From Acholeplasmataceae bacterium (GTDB lineage: Bacteria; Bacillota_I; Bacilli_A; Acholeplasmatales; Acholeplasmataceae): a stretch of 64,000 nucleotides of DNA. Position 1 is the first letter of the stretch. Each line of letters opens with the position of its first letter. The position numbers and the translations under genes are program-made. The notes under the pieces were generated by a model that was not told the DNA's origin, made no database searches, and saw only the letters and a program-made list of their open reading frames with translations. Positions 17,607 through 25,857 of this stretch are shown here, piece by piece. The DNA is taken from the NCBI GenBank assembly GCA_030603805.1, contig JAUVXD010000004.1, positions 1-64,000 of the forward strand, written 5' to 3'.

Positions 17607-19640
17607 ATGAAAAAAAGATTATCACTGATCATCCTACTACTCGTCTCAATTTTATTATTCGGTTGCAAAGATACTGAAGACCCATCAGTATCAGAACCAC
17701 CTTTTGATTTATTCCAATGGGAACCAACCTTAGGATCAAGAACCAATCAAACACCTTATACACAACAGGATCCTTCTTTTGATGCTTCTACTTTCAAAGT
17801 TAAACCCATCGCTGCACTCCAAGATGGTAAGCGTCAGGATTTTATGATGGGTGTTGATGCTTCCATGATTAAAAAGGTCATTGACAGTGGTGGTGTTTAT
17901 TATAATTTAGATGGTGTTGAACAAGATGTATTTGAGATTCTTGCGGATGCAGGTGTCAATTACATGCGTGTTCGCATTTGGAATGACCCCTTCTCTCCTA
18001 TAGGCATTCGTGGTGGTGGTGATTTAGATTTACAAACGGCTTTTTGGATTGCACAACGCGCTAGACGCGTCAATATGCGTATCATTTTAGACTTACACTA
18101 TAGTGACACATGGGCAGATCCAGAGCATCAAGAAAAACCATATGCTTGGGAACTTCTTAATTTTACAGAATTGCAACAAGCTGTTGATACATTTACCTAT
18201 GATGCCATGATGTATTTCAAAAGTCGTGGTGTAACCCCACAAATGATTCAAATTGGCAATGAAATTAATAACGGTATGATTTGGGAAGATGGCAGAATCA
18301 TTTGGAATGATCCAACATCCTACGATCGACTTGCTCAATTACTTAAATCAGGTATTGCAGGCGCTAAGCGTGCAGATCGATATGTCAAAACAATTATTCA
18401 TCTTGCTGATGGTGGAAAATTCCCTATTTTTGATGAATTCTTTAGTGCGATGACCTCTCGTCAGGTTAACTATGACATCATTGGTGCATCATTTTATCCG
18501 TTTTATCATGGAACACTTGACAGACTACAAGATAATTTAAATCAAATCTCTGCACAATATAACAAACCTGTTTTTGTTGCAGAAACTTCATATGCTTTTA
18601 CACACGCTTCTCATCCAAATGCCTCTCATATCTTCGGATTTAATCAAGAGGAAAATGGGGGTTATCTTGCAACAATCCAAGGACAAGCAACTGCACTCAG
18701 AGATGTCATCGAAGTCGTTGCTAACGTTCCAAACAATAAAGGATTAGGTATTGTTTATTGGGAACCTGCATGGTTACCGGTAGCCGGTGCTGGATGGGCT
18801 GGCGTTGGAACCAATGCGACTTGGTCCAATCAAGCATTATTTTCTTATACAGGAAAAGCATTACCTTCCATCAATGTCTTTAAAGATGTCCGAGGAAATC
18901 AAACAGTCGATGTTAATATCATCGGTTTAAAGAGTGAAACTATTCAAGTGGGTCTAAATATCGTTTCAACTGTCGATTCTGAGTCGAAAATGCCTGCCAC
19001 AGTTATTGCATTGACAGATGTTGATTCCTATATCTATGCACCTGTTGTATGGAATGCTGCACAAAAAGCAACCGCTGAAACAACCATAGGCGATCATATC
19101 GTTACAGGTGTTGTAACCTACGGTTCTAACACGTGGGAAGTCACTGCAGAGGTTCGTTCGATTCAAAATTATATTGTAAATCCAGGCTTTGAAGTCGGAA
19201 AAACAGGAGCCAATGATGAACTACCAAAGCCACCATGGTTTGTCTCTTCCACATTAACAGATATGGTTGGAAAGATCCAAACGAATAAAGACTTTAGAAC
19301 AGGTCAAAATAACTTTAACTATTATCATACAGCTGCTTTCAATTATGATTTATATCAAGATATCACACTCCCTAATGGTACATATCGCTTAACTGCTTGG
19401 GTAATGGGTGAAACCAATAGTAAAAATATTGAGCACTACATGTATGCAAGAAACTTTGGTGGTACGATGATGACTCAAAATGTCTTTGTTTCAGGTTGGG
19501 CTGCAGGATACCAATTGATTACGATTGACAATATTGTTGTCACCAATGGTCAAATCAGAATCGGTTTTTATGGAAGTTTTAATGCCAGCACATGGGGTCA
19601 TATTGATGACTTTGAGCTCGTGAGAACCGATCATGCGTAA
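17607..19640 (+). CDS. GH53 endo-beta-1,4-galactanase lipoprotein with C-terminal binding module
   Basis: A 677-residue surface enzyme. A lipobox (LLFGC, Cys20) anchors it to the membrane. The GH53 domain, about residues 75-425, has the family landmarks YMRVRIWNDP, LDLHYSDTWADP, acid/base E219 in IQIGNEINN, nucleophile E326 in VAETSYAF, and VYWEPAWLPVAGAGWAG. A bacterial Ig-like stretch follows (about 430-515), then a jelly-roll module starting NPGFEVG, which may be CBM61-like as in other galactanases. It would cut pectic galactan outside the cell for import by the ABC system downstream. It overlaps the GH2 gene by 8 bases. Confidence 0.92.
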   Translation: MKKRLSLIILLLVSILLFGCKDTEDPSVSEPPFDLFQWEPTLGSRTNQTPYTQQDPSFDASTFKVKPIAALQDGKRQDFMMGVDASMIKKVIDSGGVYYNLDGVEQDVFEILADAGVNYMRVRIWNDPFSPIGIRGGGDLDLQTAFWIAQRARRVNMRIILDLHYSDTWADPEHQEKPYAWELLNFTELQQAVDTFTYDAMMYFKSRGVTPQMIQIGNEINNGMIWEDGRIIWNDPTSYDRLAQLLKSGIAGAKRADRYVKTIIHLADGGKFPIFDEFFSAMTSRQVNYDIIGASFYPFYHGTLDRLQDNLNQISAQYNKPVFVAETSYAFTHASHPNASHIFGFNQEENGGYLATIQGQATALRDVIEVVANVPNNKGLGIVYWEPAWLPVAGAGWAGVGTNATWSNQALFSYTGKALPSINVFKDVRGNQTVDVNIIGLKSETIQVGLNIVSTVDSESKMPATVIALTDVDSYIYAPVVWNAAQKATAETTIGDHIVTGVVTYGSNTWEVTAEVRSIQNYIVNPGFEVGKTGANDELPKPPWFVSSTLTDMVGKIQTNKDFRTGQNNFNYYHTAAFNYDLYQDITLPNGTYRLTAWVMGETNSKNIEHYMYARNFGGTMMTQNVFVSGWAAGYQLITIDNIVVTNGQIRIGFYGSFNASTWGHIDDFELVRTDHA

Positions 19641-21987
19641 CCATTTAAACTTTGATTGGCGTTTTAAAAGAGGGGAAGACACTTTAGGTATAACCCAACT
19701 TCTTCTTGATACAGAAATCGTTGATCTTCCACATAATGCAACACCACACCCCTATAACTATGTCAGTGAAAAGAGTTATCAAGATATCTTTACCTACCAA
19801 AAATTATTTGCATACGATCCTTTATGGGAAAATCAGCATGTAACACTACATTTTGAAGGTGTCCTTCACCAGGCTACAGTCTATTTAAATGGTGTCCATT
19901 TAGGTATCCACCAAGGAGGATACACACCTTTTTCATATGATATCACCAAGATATTAAAAAAGGGTGAATCACAATTACTGACTGTCTATGCAGACTCAAA
20001 TGAAAGTTTGAATATACCGCCTTTCGGTAATGTCATCGATTATTTAACCTTTAGTGGTTTATATCGTGAAGTTTATCTTGAGATCAGACATCCAAAGCAT
20101 CTCAAAGATTTCCATTTCTATAGTACAGATCTTCTTTCTCAACCCAAAGGTCACTTATCCTATGAACTTTCAGAGAATGTTGAAGGTTTGATCAAAATTC
20201 AAATAATGGATCATCTTCAAATCAAGCATGATCAAATATTTCCTATTGAGGGTATACAAGGCATCTACCATTTTGATATCCAAGATATCTCCTTATGGGA
20301 CATCGATCACCCTAAGCTTTATAAGGTACAAATCAAATTGATAGAAAATCACCAAGTATTAGATGAAGTCTCTTTCAAATATGGGTTTAGAGAGTCAGTG
20401 TTTAAAAAAGATGGCTTCTACCTTAATGGCAAAAAACTTAAACTGATGGGTCTTAATAGACACCAAGATTACCCATATGTAGGCTATGCGATGCCAAAAA
20501 GTGCACAAAGACAAGATGCTTATATCTTAAAGCATCAACTGAACTGCAATATCGTGAGAACCTCACATTATCCTCAATCTAAACATTTCATTGAGGCATG
20601 TGATCAACTAGGTCTTCTCGTTTTTGAAGAGATTCCTGGTTGGCAATATATTGGGGATGCCGCATGGAAAGAGGTTGCGCTTAAAAATGTTAAAGAGATG
20701 GTTAATCGTGATAAACATCATCCTTCAGTTGTTCTATGGGGTGTTCGAATCAATGAATCTGGCGATGACGACCCCTTTTACAAAAAGACAAATGAAATAG
20801 CGAAAGCTTTAGACCCAATGAGACAAACAGCAGGTGTACGTTTTATCACACACTCCAGTGTTTTAGAAGACGTTTTTGCACTAAACGATTTCATCCATGA
20901 AGGGCATAACACACCTTTGCGTAAGCTTTCTGAAGTTACTGATTTAAAAGACATACCTTATCTCGTCACTGAACATACAGGTCATATGTTTCCAACCAAA
21001 AGCTTTGATCCTGAAGAAAAAAGACTCGAGCATGCGAAAAGACATATGCGTATAACCAATCATATGATTCAAGATCCAGAAATCAGTGGTTCAATTGGCT
21101 GGTGTATGCATGACTATTTGACACATGTTGATTTTGGTAGTGGCGATAAACTATGTTATCATGGCGTCTTAGACATGTTTCGTAATACAAAAATGGCTGC
21201 TTATTTTTATGAATCTCAACAAGGTCATACACCCTATTTAGAAACATCATCTCACTTTAACATTGGTGAGTATCCAAAGGGATTTATTCAAGATGCTTTG
21301 ATATTTAGTAATTGTGAAGAAATCCATGTTTATCGCAATCAAACCTACATAGGTTCCTTGAAGCATGATTTAGAATTTTCTCATCTTAAGTATCCACCTT
21401 TTAAGATGGACTGGCTTGGAGATGCATTAATCAAGTATGAAGGCTTTTCCAAAGAAAAATCTGACTTAATCAAACAACTTTATCCTCTCATCGCAACTTA
21501 TGGTGAACATCACCTTCCCAAAGATATCGCAAACAAGGTAACTCAAGAAGATATAAAATGCGCATGGCAAATGTATGGAAAATATGTTGCCAATTGGGGT
21601 TCAAAAAGTGTTTCTTATACCTTTAAAGGTTATATGAATCAAAAAGAAGTCATTTCTAAAACGAAAGGCAATGACTACCAAATGATGATTAAAATCACAT
21701 CGGATGCACTTTCTTTAAATCATGCAGAAACATACGATGTCACACGCATCACTATTGAAGCCTTAAATGAGCATCAACATCGACTTGTTTTTGCATCTGA
21801 ATCTTTAACCATCAAAACCGATGAAAAACTTAAACTTATTGGAGATGATGTCATATCGTTGATTGGTGGCATACGTTCATTTTGGGTTAGAACGACCGGT
21901 ATTGCAGGTAAATCAATCCTCACAGTGACCCATCAACAACAGGATTATCATCTTGAACTTAATATAACTCAGGAGGTCTCATTATGA
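19633..21987 (+). CDS. GH2 beta-galactosidase
   Basis: A 784-residue GH2 enzyme without signal peptide, so intracellular. An N-terminal sugar-binding jelly roll (VYLNGVHLGIHQGGYTPF), an Ig-like domain and a TIM barrel are in the expected order. The barrel contains MGLNRHQDYPYVG, the acid/base E375 in GVRINESGDD and the nucleophile E447 in LVTEHTGHMF. It should hydrolyse galacto-oligosaccharides delivered by the ABC importer to free galactose. Bacillus gan operons use a GH42 enzyme at this step, so this is a functional substitution. The first ATG overlaps the GH53 stop. Confidence 0.92.
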   Translation: MRNHLNFDWRFKRGEDTLGITQLLLDTEIVDLPHNATPHPYNYVSEKSYQDIFTYQKLFAYDPLWENQHVTLHFEGVLHQATVYLNGVHLGIHQGGYTPFSYDITKILKKGESQLLTVYADSNESLNIPPFGNVIDYLTFSGLYREVYLEIRHPKHLKDFHFYSTDLLSQPKGHLSYELSENVEGLIKIQIMDHLQIKHDQIFPIEGIQGIYHFDIQDISLWDIDHPKLYKVQIKLIENHQVLDEVSFKYGFRESVFKKDGFYLNGKKLKLMGLNRHQDYPYVGYAMPKSAQRQDAYILKHQLNCNIVRTSHYPQSKHFIEACDQLGLLVFEEIPGWQYIGDAAWKEVALKNVKEMVNRDKHHPSVVLWGVRINESGDDDPFYKKTNEIAKALDPMRQTAGVRFITHSSVLEDVFALNDFIHEGHNTPLRKLSEVTDLKDIPYLVTEHTGHMFPTKSFDPEEKRLEHAKRHMRITNHMIQDPEISGSIGWCMHDYLTHVDFGSGDKLCYHGVLDMFRNTKMAAYFYESQQGHTPYLETSSHFNIGEYPKGFIQDALIFSNCEEIHVYRNQTYIGSLKHDLEFSHLKYPPFKMDWLGDALIKYEGFSKEKSDLIKQLYPLIATYGEHHLPKDIANKVTQEDIKCAWQMYGKYVANWGSKSVSYTFKGYMNQKEVISKTKGNDYQMMIKITSDALSLNHAETYDVTRITIEALNEHQHRLVFASESLTIKTDEKLKLIGDDVISLIGGIRSFWVRTTGIAGKSILTVTHQQQDYHLELNITQEVSL

Positions 21988-23273
21988 AAAAAATAGTCGT
22001 ATTAATGTTACTACTCTTCGTGTTAGTTGGATGTGGACGCAGACCATCTTCATCAACCTCAGAAGACATCACACTCACCATCTGGGAAGATAGTAAAAAT
22101 ATTGAGCTTGTCTCTTTATTAACTGAAGAATTTGCACGTTTTTATGCATTCAACTATCCAAATGCACCGAAGTTAAAGTTTGATTTTGTACCGCATAGTG
22201 AACAATCAGCGATTGAAGATCTTGTCTTAGCTGGTCCAGCTGGTACAGGTCCTGATATTTTAGCTTTTGTTCATGACACATTGGATACTGCAGTTACAGG
22301 TAATCTTCTTGCAAGAAATACTTATAGTGACAAAATTAAAGCAACTCATAGTGCCGAAGCTGTTCAAGCAGCAAGTTTGAATCAGGTGATGTATGGATTT
22401 CCAATTACTTCTGAGTCGCAAATCATCATTTATAGAAAAAGCAAAATAAACAGTACTCAAATTCAATCGATTGAAGGGATTATCAATTCAGATCAAGCCA
22501 ATGCGAAGTTGGTTTGGGACATATTTGAAGGTTACTACTCATTTGGATTACTTAATGATGCGCTACTGTATGGTTTAGACGGAGAAACAACTTCAGGCAT
22601 TAAATCGAGTTACCTAAATTTTGCGACTACTCAAGCTGTTCAAAATGTAACCTACGCAAGAAATACATATCGTAATCATCCGAATTTAGTGATTCCAGGA
22701 TCTACAAGTGGTTCAACAGATATTGAAGGCTTAAGTTTATTTCTATCTGGAGATGTCGATGCCATTATCGTAGCACCTTATTTTTGGGCAAGTGCCAAAC
22801 AGCATTTCGGTAACGATGTCGGCATGGCTGCTCTACCTACCATCAATGGTCAAGTGATGCGTCCATTTTCAGGATATAAGCTTTATGGTGTAAGCAGATA
22901 CTCAAAACATCCAGCACTAGCACAGCAACTTGCAGATTTTTTAACAAGTGAATGGGCACAATCAATTCGTCTAAGAGATAAATCACTTCTACCGACAGTA
23001 ACTTCACTTACAAATCAACTCAATCAAACATCGATTCAAGTCGATTCATGGCGTGCATTAGCAACAACACGTGTCACAGTTCCTGAATCTGTCCTCATTG
23101 AAGCCAGAATATTTAAAACATCCCTTGATCAGTCCATCACGATGCCAAAAATTGCAAGATTTGCAGCATTTTGGATTGCTTATGCCAATAATATGAAAGC
23201 CTTGTGGGAACAAGCTTCATTAACTGAAGCGCAGCTCATTGAATATTTAAATAATATCACTCAAAACATGTAG
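21984..23273 (+). CDS. ABC sugar-binding lipoprotein (GanS/MalE type)
   Basis: A 429-residue family-1 solute-binding protein. Lipobox VLVGC with Cys17. ITLTIWEDSKNIELVSLLTEEF is the classic start of maltodextrin-type binding proteins, and GPDILAFVHDTL, YGFPITSESQIIIYRKS and FLSGDVDAIIVAPYFW are later family blocks. It presumably captures galactobiose or longer galacto-oligosaccharides. GGAGG lies before the ATG, which overlaps the GH2 stop by 4 bases. No ATPase is encoded in the operon; a shared MsmX-like ATPase elsewhere would be needed. Confidence 0.92.
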   Translation: MKKIVVLMLLLFVLVGCGRRPSSSTSEDITLTIWEDSKNIELVSLLTEEFARFYAFNYPNAPKLKFDFVPHSEQSAIEDLVLAGPAGTGPDILAFVHDTLDTAVTGNLLARNTYSDKIKATHSAEAVQAASLNQVMYGFPITSESQIIIYRKSKINSTQIQSIEGIINSDQANAKLVWDIFEGYYSFGLLNDALLYGLDGETTSGIKSSYLNFATTQAVQNVTYARNTYRNHPNLVIPGSTSGSTDIEGLSLFLSGDVDAIIVAPYFWASAKQHFGNDVGMAALPTINGQVMRPFSGYKLYGVSRYSKHPALAQQLADFLTSEWAQSIRLRDKSLLPTVTSLTNQLNQTSIQVDSWRALATTRVTVPESVLIEARIFKTSLDQSITMPKIARFAAFWIAYANNMKALWEQASLTEAQLIEYLNNITQNM

Positions 23274-23284
23274 GAGTTGATTTT

Positions 23285-24988
23285 GTGCAACATCTAGCAC
23301 ACTTTTGGCAACACGTTAAATTGGACTTAAAACACTATCAGAATACGTTTTATAAAGCAAACCTAAGAGGTCGTTTTGCCATAGTTTTTTCGACTTTGTT
23401 GATGGCGGGTGGTCTATTAACCAATCAAATCGTCAAAGGATTTGTCAAGCTTTTAATTCATTTTTTGATGATCTTATATTTTGGTCGTTTTGGTTTTGGC
23501 TTCATTTTAGGTACCCAAAGTTTTAGAACACTGAATGTGAGATTATATAGTCTCATCCTTTTGGGTCTTTGGATCTATCTCTATTATAAAAACTTAAAAG
23601 AAACCTTACATGTGGTTCAAGAAAGATCGTATCCAAAGCCTATTTGGATTCAAAAGATTCAATCTTCTTGGCATGAAAGAATTAAAGCTCTTAAAGACTA
23701 CCGAATGTTATTCAAACATGCCAATCAAAAAACCAAATTAAGACTTATCAGCCCTTTTATTTTCATGGGTCTTGATCAATTTTTAAGAAAAGGTTATGTA
23801 AAAAGTTTCTTGCTATTTGGTATACAAACTACATTCATCCTTTATATGAGTATGATTGGACTTTATGACCTCATGGATCTTATTGCATTGGATACAACCT
23901 TTTTACCTCCAGAGTTTATAAGACCATCCACATTTAACTTGGTTTATGGATTATTAGCTATTTTAATCGTCTTTGTATTTATATATCTTTACATCAAAAA
24001 CATTAAAACTGTCACGATTCATATTAAAAATCACGAGTATGCACTCAAACCTTTTCTTCTTGAACTTAAAGAACTCAAAGATCATAAATTATATGTGACA
24101 CTTCTCACCTTTCCGATATTAGGTATACTCGCGTTTACAGTATTACCACTGATCTTTATGATTTCAATTGCTTTTACAAGTTATCAAGGATCTGGACAAC
24201 ATTTTAGTTGGCAAGGCTTAGATGTTTTTAAAGATCTACTTCTCATTTCTGATAATCTATATACTTTAATATCCGTCATTGAATGGACGTTGATATGGGC
24301 ATTTTTTGCAACATTTACAAACTATTTTGGTGGCATTCTTCTTGCGACACTCATTAATAAAAAAGGGGTTAAAGGCAAAAAAATTTGGCGTACTGTCTTT
24401 ATCATTACTATGTCAACCCCACAATTCGTTTCCTTATTGATCATGAATCAGATGTTTGCCTTTAATGGCCCAGTCAACCAATTTTTGCTCAATTTAAATC
24501 TTATAGAAACTGGAATCAATTTTTGGGGTAATCAGACCAATGCACGTATCCTTATTATAATTGTGAACATGTGGGTGGGTATTCCTTATTTGATGCTTTT
24601 AACCTCAGGAATCTTGATGAACATCCCTGAAGAGCTTTATGAAGCTGCCATTATCGAAGGCGCAAGTAAAAGACAGCTTTTCATGAAGGTTACGATGCCT
24701 TATATGCTTTTTATTACAACACCACTACTTGTGACTGGTTTCATTCATAATATTAATAACTTTAATGTCATCTATTTACTTACTCAAGGTAAACCCTTAG
24801 GTGTTGGCCTAGTCAATGCAGGTGGTACAGATATCTTAATTACATGGCTATATCAACTCACAAGATCTTATCGACTGTATAATCTTTCTGCAGCTATTGG
24901 GATCATTATCTTTATCATTTCTGCATCAATTTCACTTTCAATTTATAGACGTACAGCATCCTATCAAAGAGAAGGTGAGTTCGCATGA
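23285..24988 (+). CDS. ABC sugar permease (GanP/MalF type) with long N-terminal extension
   Basis: A 567-residue permease. Residues about 275-567 are a MalF-type domain with the EAA loop EELYEAAIIEGASKRQLFMKVTMPY. The first 270 residues contain two related units, each a hydrophobic hairpin around QxxxKGxVK (TNQIVKGFVK and FLRKGYVK), followed by a second helix ending in a YLYYKNLK- or YLYIKNIK-type segment. GanP/MalF proteins of Gram-positives often have one such unit, so this looks like an internal duplication. The start is GTG at 23285, with AGGAG nine bases upstream. Confidence 0.9.
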   Translation: MQHLAHFWQHVKLDLKHYQNTFYKANLRGRFAIVFSTLLMAGGLLTNQIVKGFVKLLIHFLMILYFGRFGFGFILGTQSFRTLNVRLYSLILLGLWIYLYYKNLKETLHVVQERSYPKPIWIQKIQSSWHERIKALKDYRMLFKHANQKTKLRLISPFIFMGLDQFLRKGYVKSFLLFGIQTTFILYMSMIGLYDLMDLIALDTTFLPPEFIRPSTFNLVYGLLAILIVFVFIYLYIKNIKTVTIHIKNHEYALKPFLLELKELKDHKLYVTLLTFPILGILAFTVLPLIFMISIAFTSYQGSGQHFSWQGLDVFKDLLLISDNLYTLISVIEWTLIWAFFATFTNYFGGILLATLINKKGVKGKKIWRTVFIITMSTPQFVSLLIMNQMFAFNGPVNQFLLNLNLIETGINFWGNQTNARILIIIVNMWVGIPYLMLLTSGILMNIPEELYEAAIIEGASKRQLFMKVTMPYMLFITTPLLVTGFIHNINNFNVIYLLTQGKPLGVGLVNAGGTDILITWLYQLTRSYRLYNLSAAIGIIIFIISASISLSIYRRTASYQREGEFA

Positions 24989-25839
24989 GAGAACAACAGA
25001 AAATCAAACATGTGGGTTCATACCTCTTACTCACAGGATTAAGTATCTTATGGTTAATCCCCATTATATGGGTGGTTCTAACCTCATTTAGAGGGACACC
25101 CGGTGTGGCATCACCGACGTTTATTCCTCAAGTTTTCACCTTAAACAACTATATCACTTTGTTCAATCCAGGACCTGTTCAAGCACTCTATATCAAGTTT
25201 GGTCGATGGATGATGAATACCACCATCATCGCGCTTCTCAATATGATCATCTCAACACTTTTGATTTTAGGTGCTGCCTATTCGCTTTCTAGATTTAGAT
25301 TTAAGTCTAGAAAAACACTGCTCAATATGGCACTGATTCTCGGGATGTTTCCAGGATTTATGGCCATGATTGCCGTTTATTTAATTCTTAATATGCTGGG
25401 TCTCATTAACTCACCATTCGCTTTACTCTTAGTTTATAGTAGTGGTTCAGCACTTGGATTTTACGTGTCAAAAGGATATTTCGATACGATACCCATCGAC
25501 TTAGATGAAGCAGCGATGATTGACGGTGCTGATCAATGGACCATCTTCATCAAAATTATCATGCCGTTGACTAAACCTATTGTTGTTTATACAGCATTAA
25601 TGTCCTTTATGGCACCTTGGATGGACTTTATTCTTGCAAGTCTGATTCTAGATGACCCCAATCAAAAAACAGTGGCTGTAGGACTTTTTGGTATGATTAT
25701 GGATCATGCAGATTTATTTAACAATTTCACTGTGTTTGCTGCAGGTTCTGTTGTGACTGCAATTCCAATTATTATGATGTACGTTTTGCTTCAAAGATTT
25801 ATTATTCAAGGCATATCGGCTGGTGCCGTTAAAGGATAA
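24985..25839 (+). CDS. ABC sugar permease (GanQ/MalG type)
   Basis: A 284-residue MalG-type permease with six predicted helices. The EAA loop is IPIDLDEAAMIDGADQWTIF. The C-terminus ends QRFIIQGISAGAVKG, the usual ending of MalG proteins. It overlaps the MalF-type gene by 4 bases and forms the import channel with it. Confidence 0.93.
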   Translation: MREQQKIKHVGSYLLLTGLSILWLIPIIWVVLTSFRGTPGVASPTFIPQVFTLNNYITLFNPGPVQALYIKFGRWMMNTTIIALLNMIISTLLILGAAYSLSRFRFKSRKTLLNMALILGMFPGFMAMIAVYLILNMLGLINSPFALLLVYSSGSALGFYVSKGYFDTIPIDLDEAAMIDGADQWTIFIKIIMPLTKPIVVYTALMSFMAPWMDFILASLILDDPNQKTVAVGLFGMIMDHADLFNNFTVFAAGSVVTAIPIIMMYVLLQRFIIQGISAGAVKG

Positions 25840-25857
25840 TTTAGGAGGTTTACACGT

